This document shows, piece after piece, positions 9,013 through 17,321 of a DNA stretch of 25,652 nt (position 1 is its first letter; each line of letters opens with the position of its first letter). The position numbers and the translations under genes are program-made. Location: positions 1 through 25,652 of the forward strand of contig USRS01000028.1 of the NCBI GenBank assembly GCA_900557165.1, given 5' to 3'. The notes beneath the pieces are model-generated. The model ran no database searches. It had not been told where the DNA came from and saw nothing but the letters and a program-made list of their open reading frames with translations. The stretch is from an uncultured Clostridium sp. GTDB lineage: Bacteria > Bacillota > Clostridia > Peptostreptococcales > Peptostreptococcaceae.

Positions 9013-10482
9013 TTAAATATCATAAATTTTTAAATTTCCATATTTATCAATATATTCTATAATAGATTTATAATTTTCTAAATTTACATTTAAAGTACAT
9101 ATCTTATCGTCTTTTTGCCAGCTAAGCTTTATTTGATCATCTTCAGTATTATGAACTGTAAATTTCCCATCAAAAGCTTCATAATAATTTCTAAAATCTA
9201 TAAGCTTTAATAACCTTTGTACAACATCTTTTTTAACACTTTCATCTATTTCTTCCATTGTAAAGTTATGTCTATTTATTTCACGTCCTTCACCAATTAC
9301 TTTTACATTTTCTTCATCATTTTTACCAGCCAATAATCCAACATAATAGACTTGTGGAATACCAGGTGTGAAAAATTGTATAGCTCTAGCAGCTAAATAA
9401 GCATCATCATTACAATCTAAAACAGAATAATATGAGCATCTAATTTGATGAACATCAAAACCATCATCATTTTTATGAGCATTTGAATAAATCAAACTTA
9501 AATTTGAACCTCTTTCTAAACAAACATCAACTATTTTTTTAGCTTCCTCTGTTGTTACCAAATCATCTAAGTCAGGCTTAACAGGTATACCATCATGACA
9601 ATCTAACATAGTAAATTGTTTATGAGGACGATTTTTTAAATAGTCACAAAGCTTGTTACTAGATTTATTTATAAGTGTGCTAAGTACCATATATGGTAGT
9701 ATAAAATCGTAAATCCAATTACCATGTTTAGATAATTTATATTGAGTTTTATAATGAGCATGAACTTCTGGTAATAATTCTATATCTAAAGAAGATGCTA
9801 GTTCAGTTATCCAGTCAATAAATTCATATATTTCTGGCTCCACAAAGAAACAGCTAGTTCCCAGTTTTTTAGTAATATAACCTACTGCATCAAGTCTTAC
9901 TATTTTTACATTTTGTTTGCTAAAATTAGTAAGAAATTCTCTAAACAACTCTTTAACAGCAGGAGATTTTATATCTAAATCAATTTGTTCTGATGGAGTT
10001 TCTTTTCCAAAAGTAGTCCAAACAGTTTCTTCCTCACCAGTTTCTTCTATTTTAAAAGTAGAATATGGTACATTTCTACGTAAGAACATTTTATCTATAT
10101 CTTCCCTGACTGGTTTTCCATCATCCCATATTTTATCTAATGTTAAGAATAAATCTGCATATTTAGATTTTCTTCCATGTTTTAAAAAATCTTGGAAAAA
10201 TTCAGATTTTCTAGATATGTGATTTACCATTAAATCAACTAATACATCATGCTTTTCTCCTATTTTTCTTATATCTTGCCAATCACCAAATTTAGGATCT
10301 ATTTTAGTGTATGTCAAAGGTGCAAATCCTCTATCTCCTGAAGAAGGGAATGGAGGTAATATATGAATTCCACCCTTAAAAGTATTTGGAAAATAAGTTT
10401 CAAGTACTTGATTAAGTGATTTTAAATCTCCTCCTAGAGAATCTGGATATGTAATTAATTGAACTTTATTTTTTACTGCCAT
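9013..10482 (-). CDS. gtfA: sucrose phosphorylase (GH13)
   Basis: 489 residues, the typical length. Converts sucrose and phosphate to alpha-glucose-1-phosphate and fructose. The start VQLITYPDSLGGDLKSLNQV and IHILPPFPSSGDRGFAPLTY are hallmarks of GH13 sucrose phosphorylases. Catalytic residues fall in VRLDAVGYI (nucleophile Asp), LLPEVHAHY (acid/base Glu) and MLDCHDGIPV (transition-state Asp). It saves one ATP over hydrolysis because glucose is released already phosphorylated. Last gene of the alpha-galactosidase, fructokinase, sucrose phosphorylase operon; the gap from the fructokinase gene is 16 bases. ATG start with GGAGG. In streptococci gtfA sits in the msm raffinose locus with the same partners. 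Confidence 0.95.
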   Translation of the reverse strand: MAVKNKVQLITYPDSLGGDLKSLNQVLETYFPNTFKGGIHILPPFPSSGDRGFAPLTYTKIDPKFGDWQDIRKIGEKHDVLVDLMVNHISRKSEFFQDFLKHGRKSKYADLFLTLDKIWDDGKPVREDIDKMFLRRNVPYSTFKIEETGEEETVWTTFGKETPSEQIDLDIKSPAVKELFREFLTNFSKQNVKIVRLDAVGYITKKLGTSCFFVEPEIYEFIDWITELASSLDIELLPEVHAHYKTQYKLSKHGNWIYDFILPYMVLSTLINKSSNKLCDYLKNRPHKQFTMLDCHDGIPVKPDLDDLVTTEEAKKIVDVCLERGSNLSLIYSNAHKNDDGFDVHQIRCSYYSVLDCNDDAYLAARAIQFFTPGIPQVYYVGLLAGKNDEENVKVIGEGREINRHNFTMEEIDESVKKDVVQRLLKLIDFRNYYEAFDGKFTVHNTEDDQIKLSWQKDDKICTLNVNLENYKSIIEYIDKYGNLKIYDI

Positions 10483-10498
10483 TTTTATTCCTCCAAAA

Positions 10499-11452
10499 TT
10501 ATAAGTTGTACATATTTTTTATTTCTTCTATTTTAGGTAAATGAGCAATTGCCCCTGTATATTTTAATTTATAAGCACTAGTTGCAAAACCTAGCTCCAG
10601 TGATTTTTTCAAATTATGGCCCTTTGTTATTCCAGTATAAAAACCTGACCAAAAAGCATCTCCTGCTCCTGTAGTATCAACTATTTCTTTTGCTAGAGTT
10701 TCAAATTTTAAAGTTTCTTTTCCATTTGTAACTATGGCACCATCTTTTCCTAAGGTCATAATTACAAGCTTAGCTCCCAAATCTACAAACTTCTTAACTT
10801 GATTTTCTGGGCTATCTTCTCCAAACAATCTCTCAGCATCGACTTCAGAAGGTTTTATAATATCAACTTTTTTTATAATATTTTTTATATATTCTATACC
10901 ATCATGGTCTTTCTCCCATATCATAGGATGATAATTAGGATCAAAACCTATAAGAATATTATTTTTTCTTCCTTCTTCTAATACTTTTTCCATAGTTTCT
11001 CTAGATTTATGTTGTGACAAAGGCCAAGAGGAAAAATGAAGTATCTTAGTATTTTCTAAAATATAGTTAATATCTTCATTGTATTGCAAGTCATAATCTG
11101 CATCTCTATAAAATATAGGCACAGGCGTATCTTTGCTCTTTGTAACAACTACCATACTAGTAGCTTTATCCACTTGATTTATATAGTTTGTATTAATATT
11201 TCGTTTATTTAAACAACTTATTAAATAATCCCCAAAGCTATCTTTTCCAACAGAGGCAGCAATTACAGAATTGCCACCTAATTTTTTTACATTCATTGCT
11301 ATATTGGCAGGAGATCCACCAAAATGTTTTGTATACCCCTCGCAGTTTATATCATCATAATCATCTGAAATCATATCTACAATTAATTCACCCATTGTAA
11401 AAAGGTCAAAATCCTTTTCATTGAAGATAAATGATTTTTCAAAATTAAACAT
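10499..11452 (-). CDS. fructokinase, PfkB/ribokinase family
   Basis: 317 residues. The N-terminal PfkB signature lies at FGGSPANIAMNVKKLGGNS near residue 45, and the C-terminal one is DTTGAGDAFWSGFYTG with the catalytic Asp in GAGD. The context (between alpha-galactosidase and sucrose phosphorylase) points to fructose as substrate, giving fructose-6-phosphate from the fructose released by the phosphorylase. Some PfkB sugar kinases of similar sequence act on other sugars, so substrate is inference. It is 10 bases downstream of the alpha-galactosidase gene, with an AGGAGG-like site in the gap, so translation is closely linked. Confidence 0.88.
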   Translation of the reverse strand: MFNFEKSFIFNEKDFDLFTMGELIVDMISDDYDDINCEGYTKHFGGSPANIAMNVKKLGGNSVIAASVGKDSFGDYLISCLNKRNINTNYINQVDKATSMVVVTKSKDTPVPIFYRDADYDLQYNEDINYILENTKILHFSSWPLSQHKSRETMEKVLEEGRKNNILIGFDPNYHPMIWEKDHDGIEYIKNIIKKVDIIKPSEVDAERLFGEDSPENQVKKFVDLGAKLVIMTLGKDGAIVTNGKETLKFETLAKEIVDTTGAGDAFWSGFYTGITKGHNLKKSLELGFATSAYKLKYTGAIAHLPKIEEIKNMYNL

Positions 11453-11462
11453 TTTATTCCTC

Positions 11463-13679
11463 CTATAAAATTTTTCTTAAAACCCACATCTTAGCATCAT
11501 AATCTCCTACTAACTGAGGAACATTTAATCCCACATACATTAATTCATCTCCACCAAATACTTTATTCTCTCCAACTACTTCATAAGAAGCATCTTCCTC
11601 TAATCCAACTAATTTAAGTGATTCAAATTTTGGATGTGGAAGGGCACTTTGTCTAACAAAACTTACTACAACTTCTTTTTTATCCTTTGATACAAACATC
11701 CAAGCTACATCATTATCTTCAAATGGACTAGATAATCTATAATAATCACCAAATTGTATAGTTTCTCTTATTTCTTTATAATTTTTAATTTGCTCTTTTA
11801 TCATTTCTTTTTCTTCATCGCTTAATTTTGTTATATCTAATTCATAACCAAAGTTTCCACTCATAGCCACAACTCCCCTAGTATTTAAAGGTGTCATTCT
11901 ATGAACTTGGTGATTTGGTATAGCAGAGACATGACAACCCATAGATACATTAGGATAAACAAGACTTGTACCATACTGTATTTTTAATCTTTCTATGGCA
12001 TCTGTATTGTCACTTGTCCATGTTTGAGGCATATAATATAACATTCCTGGGTCAAATCTACCTCCTCCTCCAGAGCAACTTTCAAATAAAATATGAGGAA
12101 AAGCAGTAGTTAACTCTTCCATAATTCTATATAAACCTAACATATATCTATGAGGTAATTCCCTTTGTCTTTCTGGTTGAAGTTTTGCAGAACCTATTTC
12201 TGTCATATTTCTATTCATATCCCACTTAACATAAGATATTGATGCACTAGATAGTACTTTTGAAAGAGTCTCTATTATATAGTCACAAACATCATCTCTA
12301 CTTAAATCAAGTATGAGTTGCATTCTAGCTTCTGATCTTATTCTTCCTGGAATATGTATACACCAGTCTGGGTGTTTTTCATATAGTTCACTAACAGGAC
12401 AAACCATTTCCGGTTCAAACCATAGACCAAATTGTAACCCCATATCATTTATTTCTTTAGATAACTTGCCTAAACCACCCTTTATTTTTTCTTCATTGAC
12501 AAACCAGTCACCTAATGAACAATCATCATTATTTCGTTTTCCAAACCATCCATCATCTAGAACAAATAATTCCATTCCCAGATTACTTGCTTCTTTGGCT
12601 ATATTTTTTATACTAGTTTCATTAAAGTCAAAATAAGTTGCTTCCCAGTTATTTATAAGGATAGGTCTTATTTTGTCTCTATGTTCACCTCTTGCTAACC
12701 TTTTACCATATAAATTATGATAAATATGACTCATACCTGTCATACCATTTGGAGAATAAACTAAAACTGATTCTGGTGATTGGAACTCTTCATTTTCTTT
12801 TAATAACCAGCTAAAATCAAAAGGATTTATACCAATTTGAACTCTTGAATTATAAAACATATCAACTTCCACATTTGCTAAGAAGTTTCCACTATATACG
12901 AAACTAAATCCATAAATATCTCCCTTTATTTCTGTAGTATCTTTTCTAGCTAATGCTATAAACGGATTTTGAGCATGACTACTAGCTCCTCTTCTACTTT
13001 CAATGCTTTGACTTCCACTTCTTAATGGCTGTCTTATAAAATGTCTTTCTCTTGCCCAAGAACCAGATAATTGAATCATGTCAAAATCATCATCATTAAA
13101 ATCAACATTTGCACTTAATACTCTTAATATTTTTACATCTTCATATCCCACATTTCTTACTTTTACATTTCTAGTTATAGCATCAAAATCTTTAAAAACA
13201 GAATATGTCAATACTATTTCCACAGGCTTTAAGGTATCTTTTAATACTATTTCTAAAGTTGTAGCTTCATCATTATTTTCCGTATAAGTTGCAGGAAGAT
13301 TTTCTAATTTATTTTTACCTTCATATATTTTGTGACTTACATATCTAAAATCTGTTGCACTAGTTCCATCTGAAAATTGTAATTGAAGTGCTGGAGAGCG
13401 TAAATCTGTAGCTCCATATCCAGGATATTCTTGAGGTATTGACTCTAACATAAAGTTTTCTTTATTATCTGTGTTAGCTAAAAAACTTCCCCAATTTCTG
13501 CTTCTTATAACATAATCTAAATTAGTACTTCTAAGTCTTCTTCCCCAGTATAAATGTGCTAAGTGACCGCTATCTAATACTTTCAATATATAACTTGTTT
13601 TATTAGAATTAAGAATAAAAGTATTATTATCTTGATTATAAACAATCGATTTATTTTCCTTATTATTTAAATTTTCCAT
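11463..13679 (-). CDS. aga: alpha-galactosidase, GH36
   Basis: 738 residues, normal for the bacterial GH36 type. Hydrolyses terminal alpha-1,6-galactose from melibiose, raffinose and stachyose. Seen motifs in order: LRSPALQLQFSDG in the N-terminal beta domain, NNWEATYFDFNE, LFVLDDGWFG, FGLWFEPEMVCP, YVKWDMNRNMTE (nucleophile Asp), CSGGGGRFDPGM and TWTSDNTDAIERL (acid/base Asp). No signal peptide, so it acts inside the cell on imported sugar. First gene of the operon; GGGAGG lies before the ATG. A 130-base divergent region with an AraC-type operator separates it from its likely activator. Confidence 0.96.
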   Translation of the reverse strand: MENLNNKENKSIVYNQDNNTFILNSNKTSYILKVLDSGHLAHLYWGRRLRSTNLDYVIRSRNWGSFLANTDNKENFMLESIPQEYPGYGATDLRSPALQLQFSDGTSATDFRYVSHKIYEGKNKLENLPATYTENNDEATTLEIVLKDTLKPVEIVLTYSVFKDFDAITRNVKVRNVGYEDVKILRVLSANVDFNDDDFDMIQLSGSWARERHFIRQPLRSGSQSIESRRGASSHAQNPFIALARKDTTEIKGDIYGFSFVYSGNFLANVEVDMFYNSRVQIGINPFDFSWLLKENEEFQSPESVLVYSPNGMTGMSHIYHNLYGKRLARGEHRDKIRPILINNWEATYFDFNETSIKNIAKEASNLGMELFVLDDGWFGKRNNDDCSLGDWFVNEEKIKGGLGKLSKEINDMGLQFGLWFEPEMVCPVSELYEKHPDWCIHIPGRIRSEARMQLILDLSRDDVCDYIIETLSKVLSSASISYVKWDMNRNMTEIGSAKLQPERQRELPHRYMLGLYRIMEELTTAFPHILFESCSGGGGRFDPGMLYYMPQTWTSDNTDAIERLKIQYGTSLVYPNVSMGCHVSAIPNHQVHRMTPLNTRGVVAMSGNFGYELDITKLSDEEKEMIKEQIKNYKEIRETIQFGDYYRLSSPFEDNDVAWMFVSKDKKEVVVSFVRQSALPHPKFESLKLVGLEEDASYEVVGENKVFGGDELMYVGLNVPQLVGDYDAKMWVLRKIL

Positions 13680-13780
13680 TTTATCCTCCCAATTATAATT
13701 TTTTATATAAACTTTCTAAATATTTTTTCTTTGCTTATACCTAAGATTTTACTAACTTTTTAAATATGATAAAATATATT

Positions 13781-13810
13781 AATGTTATAATAATATGGAT
13801 AAATGTTATA
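13781..13810. promoter_or_regulatory. AraC-type operator (two direct half-sites) upstream of the alpha-galactosidase operon
   Basis: AATGTTATA occurs at 13781-13789 and again at 13802-13810, in the same orientation and 21 bases apart, two helical turns. Between them is AATATGG. A near copy with the same spacing lies before the symporter gene at 16250-16279. Two direct half-sites two turns apart is the usual AraC-family dimer site. It also overlaps the start region of the AraC gene itself, so self-control is plausible. Confidence 0.7.
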
Positions 13811-13830
13811 TGTATTAAAAAGGGGGATAT

Positions 13831-14691
13831 ATGGGATATAATCAACATAAATTTATTGAAACTGATGCAGTTACTTATCTAGAAACAAACAAAACACAGA
13901 GTTTAGATTTATTTTTATGCCATAGTGGTATAGAAAATTGCAATCCTTCTTATAGTTATGGTCCTACATCTAGAAACCATTACATAATACACTATATTCT
14001 AGATGGAAAAGGTGAATTTACAGTTAACAACAAGACATATAAACTTGGAAAAAAAGAAGGATTTTTAATAAGACCTGGGGAAACAACTTATTATAAAGCA
14101 GATGACAAAGACCCCTGGATATATATGTGGATTGGATTTAAAGGACTTAAATGTGAAACTTATTTAAAATATGCTAATTTAACTGCAAACAATCCCATAT
14201 TTAAATATGATAAGGATAATTTGTTGAAAAAATATATACTTGATATTTTATCTTTAAATATTATGACTCATTCTAATGAGCTAAAAATAGAAGGTCTACT
14301 TCACTTATTTTTAGGAACTTTAATAGAAAATAATAAATATAAGAATTATAGCAACAATTATTCTGTAAAAGAAACTTATATTAATAAGTCTGTTGAATAT
14401 ATTAATAATAATTATTCTTCAAATATTAAAATTTCTGATATTGCCAAATATGTAGGGCTTAATAGAAGTTATTTTTCTAATTTATTCACAAAAACATTAG
14501 GTATATCTCCACAAGAATACCTATTATCACTTAGAATAGAAAAAGCTTGTACTTTATTAGAAGATTTACAGTTAACTATAGGTGAAATTTCTATAAAAGT
14601 AGGATATACGGATCAACTTACTTTCTCTAAAATTTTTAAAAAAACTAAAGGAGTTAGTCCTAAATTATATAGACAATTATTATTAGATTAA
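13831..14691 (+). CDS. AraC-family regulator of the raffinose-type sugar locus
   Basis: 286 residues. Residues about 45-105 form an AraC cupin-type sugar-binding domain (HYILDGKGEFTVNNKTY, EGFLIRPGETTYYKADD, PWIYMWIGFKG). Residues about 187-284 hold the two helix-turn-helix motifs (IKISDIAKYVGLNRSYFSNL and LTIGEISIKVGYTDQLTFSK, then GVSPKLYRQ). Order and length match the MsmR/RafR type of activator that responds to raffinose, melibiose or related sugar. It is divergent from the alpha-galactosidase operon and convergent with the symporter gene. The shared 21-bp-spaced operator is its likely target. ATG start with AGGGGGA. Confidence 0.9.
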   Translation: MGYNQHKFIETDAVTYLETNKTQSLDLFLCHSGIENCNPSYSYGPTSRNHYIIHYILDGKGEFTVNNKTYKLGKKEGFLIRPGETTYYKADDKDPWIYMWIGFKGLKCETYLKYANLTANNPIFKYDKDNLLKKYILDILSLNIMTHSNELKIEGLLHLFLGTLIENNKYKNYSNNYSVKETYINKSVEYINNNYSSNIKISDIAKYVGLNRSYFSNLFTKTLGISPQEYLLSLRIEKACTLLEDLQLTIGEISIKVGYTDQLTFSKIFKKTKGVSPKLYRQLLLD

Positions 14692-14725
14692 AATAATTCA
14701 ATAATAAATATATTGGAGCATAATA

Positions 14726-14752
14726 AAAGGTGTACAATTAATGTACACCTTT
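14726..14752. terminator. bidirectional terminator between the AraC gene and the symporter
   Basis: Perfect 11-base arms AAAGGTGTACA and TGTACACCTTT with a 5-base loop. It lies between the convergent regulator and symporter genes and is followed by TTTACCTTTAT on plus and by TTTATTATGC on minus. Confidence 0.85.
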
Positions 14753-14762
14753 ACCTTTATAT

Positions 14763-16127
14763 TTATATAACTTCTATATTACTTTCTCTTCTTTCTTCAA
14801 GAGATTGCATAACGTCTAAGTAGAATTTACCATGTAATTTATAGCATTTACTATAAACAATAGCACAGAAAACCATAAGTATAGCTGGTATTAAAAACAT
14901 TATTACTTTCATTCCAAATATTGTAGAAGCACTTTGAGTGGCATTTGGCACATATTTTATTAAACTTAATCCAAAACCTATAATTAATCCACTAAATGCC
15001 GTAGAAAATTTAACTATAAAAGTTTGTGCTGAAAATATTATACTTTCACTTCTTTTTCCCAATTTATATTCACCATAATCAACAGCATTTGAAATCATAA
15101 CTGTAGTAGCTCCATTTATTAAACCAACACCTAAATTATACGCAATTCCAGTTACACATAATAGTATGCTATTTCCTATGCCACTAACTACAAACATTCC
15201 TCCAAATCCTAATACTGTGAAAATACAAGCTATTGTATAAACATGTTTTCTTCCCACAACTTTAGATATTCTAGGAAATAACATTAATGCAGCTACTTGA
15301 GTCACTGTTCCTATTGCTACAAATGTTGCATATAAATTTAAATCTTGTATTGCATATGTAAAAAAGTAAACTAAAAATCCACTGTATAAAAACTGAGCAA
15401 CCTGGAAAATTATAACTGATGCTATTATTACTAATAATTGATCATTTTTCCCTAATATAGTAATTATCTCTGATACTTTTATTTTTTCTTTATTTTCTAC
15501 AACATTTGTTTCTTTAACATTTAAAACTGTTACTAATGTAGATATTATAAATATTATCGATACCATTATTCCTAGCCTAAAATAACCTTGTGATTTACTT
15601 GCTATTCCCAATATTCCAATTAACATTAAACCAAAAGTATTCACTGAAGCCCCCCCAACTGTGGCAAATATTCTCGGTATTACAGCTATTTTATCTCTTT
15701 CTTCTGGATCACTCGTAAAAGATGGTACCATAGACCAATAAGGTATGTCCATAATAGTATAAGTCATCCCCCAAAGTATATAAGCTACTGAACAATACAC
15801 ATATACCATTTTTCCCTCTAAGAAATTAGCTGGATTTAAGAATAAAAATATTAATACAACTGCATTTATCAGTGTTCCTATTAAAATCCACGGTCTAAAT
15901 TTCCCCCATTTAGTTTTAGTATTGTCAACTATAAGTCCCATAATTGGATCATTTATTGCATCCCAAAACCTAGAAAAGAAAAACAAGCTCCCTACAAATA
16001 CTGAAGAAATTCCCACCTCATCAGTAAAAAATATCATTAGATATGTTGCTACTACTGCATAAACCATATCTTTCCCAAATGCTCCTATTCCATAAGAGTA
16101 CTTTTCTTTTGCTGTTACTTTTTCCAT
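14763..16127 (-). CDS. GPH-family sugar:cation symporter (MelB-like)
   Basis: 454 residues with about 12 transmembrane helices. The start KEKYSYGIGAFGKDMVYAV and the motif RFWDAINDPIMGLIVDNTKTKWGKFRPW are signatures of the glycoside-pentoside-hexuronide family, with the cation-site Asp residues in the second and fourth helices (NDP and MDIPYWS). It is the likely importer of the alpha-galactoside; sucrose or melibiose are alternatives. The real start is the ATG at 16127, with GGAGGGG seven bases before it; the 10 codons upstream are leader. The gene is monocistronic and shares its operator sequence with the alpha-galactosidase operon, and a catabolite-repression-like site lies in its leader. 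Confidence 0.92.
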   Translation of the reverse strand: MEKVTAKEKYSYGIGAFGKDMVYAVVATYLMIFFTDEVGISSVFVGSLFFFSRFWDAINDPIMGLIVDNTKTKWGKFRPWILIGTLINAVVLIFLFLNPANFLEGKMVYVYCSVAYILWGMTYTIMDIPYWSMVPSFTSDPEERDKIAVIPRIFATVGGASVNTFGLMLIGILGIASKSQGYFRLGIMVSIIFIISTLVTVLNVKETNVVENKEKIKVSEIITILGKNDQLLVIIASVIIFQVAQFLYSGFLVYFFTYAIQDLNLYATFVAIGTVTQVAALMLFPRISKVVGRKHVYTIACIFTVLGFGGMFVVSGIGNSILLCVTGIAYNLGVGLINGATTVMISNAVDYGEYKLGKRSESIIFSAQTFIVKFSTAFSGLIIGFGLSLIKYVPNATQSASTIFGMKVIMFLIPAILMVFCAIVYSKCYKLHGKFYLDVMQSLEERRESNIEVI

Positions 16128-16159
16128 CTTAACCCCTCCATAATTTAATATATACATTT

Positions 16160-16173
16160 TGAAAATGTTTTCT
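16160..16173. promoter_or_regulatory. cre-like catabolite repression site
   Basis: TGAAAATGTTTTCT is a near-palindrome close to the CcpA consensus (TGWAANCGNTNWCA), differing at the central C and the last A. It lies about 35 bases before the symporter start, where a bound repressor would block transcription. Confidence 0.45.
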
Positions 16174-16249
16174 TTACCTATACTTTTACTATAATTCTTA
16201 TTTCTTTAAGTATATTTTAGTTTTTCATATTGTCTTATAGAATATTTTT

Positions 16250-16279
16250 ATGTTGTTTAAATATGGTTTAATGTTGTTT
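16250..16279. promoter_or_regulatory. AraC-type operator (two direct half-sites) upstream of the symporter
   Basis: ATGTTGTTT occurs at 16250-16258 and 16271-16279, 21 bases apart, with AATATGG between. Aligned base by base with the site at 13782-13811, about 22 of 30 positions agree. It lies 123 bases before the start; its relation to the -10 is not clear because several TATA-like sequences follow. Confidence 0.7.
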
Positions 16280-16332
16280 TTCTTATAATTATCACTTTTA
16301 ATATATGATAATTTGTCAATATAAGTAAAACG

Positions 16333-16351
16333 GTTTATATTTATGTTGCAG
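16333..16351 (+). repeat. IS30 left inverted repeat
   Basis: GTTTATATTTATGTTGCAG, perfect inverted copy of 17148-17166. It overlaps the last codons and stop of the transposase remnant. Confidence 0.85.
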
Positions 16352-17118
16352 CCAAAACCTCCGCAGGTGTTTTATATCTAAGACACTTACGAGGTCTATT
16401 GTTTATTATATTTACAACTATATCAAGTTCATTTGGTGTTATTTTAGCAAAATCAAATTTTTTAGGATAAAATTCTCTTATTAATCCATTTGTATTTTCA
16501 TTAGTACCTCTTTGCCAAGATGAATAGGGATCTGCAAAATATACTTCAACATTTAATGTCTTTTCAATTTCATTATAACCTGCAAATTCTTTGCCTCTAT
16601 CAAATGTAAATATCTACTCTTTCTCTCAACAAAAGTTGAAAGACAATATTTTGATTTTCCACGACTAGATACAACTGTATCTAATCCCCAATGACCTATC
16701 TTTTCTCTTTTTCTAACTTCTTTAGGTCTATCTTTTATATTTTTACCTATATTAAATTTGCCTCTTGTTTCTTTTGTTTTTAATGATTTGCCCTTTCTTC
16801 TTAAATTATTTAAATTCCCTCTTACAATAACTTTTTGATATATCCATCTAAAAATTATTTTGAATCCAATGTGCATAGATTTATCATCTTTATAATCTAG
16901 GCGTAGCCTACCGGCAATCTGTTCTGGTGACCAAGTTTTATTTAAACTATTTTCTATATATTGAACTAACTCATCATTATTTAATTTACTTTTTGCTCCG
17001 CAATTAATCTTATTATAGATATACTTTTCATTTGCTATCTGTGCTAAGTATTTTGCATTAACAGAATTTCTTTTAATCTCACTTGAATATGTTTGTAGTT
17101 CATAAATTTATGCCCTTT
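16341..17118 (-). pseudogene. IS30-family transposase, frameshifted with internal deletions
   Basis: Minus-strand pieces in order: EIKRNSVNAKYLAQIANEKY (N-terminal), KTWSPEQIAGRLRLDY, then GHWGLDTVVSSRGKSKYC with the first catalytic Asp, then a break after FVERKSRY. The remainder resumes in another frame near 16607 with TFDRGKEFAGYNEIEKTLN (second Asp), DPYSSWQRGTNENTNGLIR (Glu) and RYKTPAEVLAAT before the stop at 16341. About 25-30 residues between the two Asp-bearing parts are missing, and the HTH region normally preceding the first piece is reduced to a few codons near MNYKH. It cannot make a working transposase; a complete copy elsewhere could still act on its ends. Confidence 0.88.
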
Positions 17119-17147
17119 CATGTGAGGTAGTTTTGTAGTTATTATTA

Positions 17148-17166
17148 CTGCAACATAAATATAAAC
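17148..17166 (-). repeat. IS30 right inverted repeat
   Basis: CTGCAACATAAATATAAAC, the perfect inverted partner of 16333-16351. Confidence 0.85.
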
Positions 17167-17284
17167 TTATGAGCTATTTTTTTATCTATTTTTAGGTGTT
17201 GCACTTAATATGATAATTCATCATTTTTACTTCATAGGGTATACTCTCTATTTTATATTCATTATATTCTATAATAATTTGTAG

Positions 17285-17306
17285 TGTTTAAATCTTGGTT
17301 TAAACA
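17285..17306. terminator. hairpin just after ftsZ
   Basis: TGTTTAAA, TCTTGG, TTTAAACA gives an 8-base perfect stem 16 bases after the ftsZ stop. The T-run (TTTTTGA) is on the plus side, so on the minus strand it is a weak terminator at best. Confidence 0.4.
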
Positions 17307-17321
17307 TTTTTGACTTAGTAT

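Larger units (their letters stand above)
16333..17166 (-). mobile_element. decayed IS30-family insertion sequence with intact 19-bp ends
   Basis: Perfect 19-bp inverted repeats (GTTTATATTTATGTTGCAG at 16333-16351 and its complement at 17148-17166) bound an 834-bp element; complete members of the family are about 1.0-1.2 kb. The transposase inside is broken and shortened at two places. No clear target duplication is visible beside the repeats (ACG on the left, TTA on the right), as expected for an old insertion. It sits between the symporter promoter region and the end of ftsZ. Confidence 0.85.

Noticed and set aside
16326..16337. TAAAACGGTTTA as a cre site
   Set aside because: Only the core CG and the symmetry fit; four consensus positions fail, and it overlaps the IS30 end, so it is more likely chance.
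16330..17169. Target site duplication of the IS30 element
   Set aside because: Bases flanking the 19-bp repeats (ACG left, TTA right) do not match; none is claimed.
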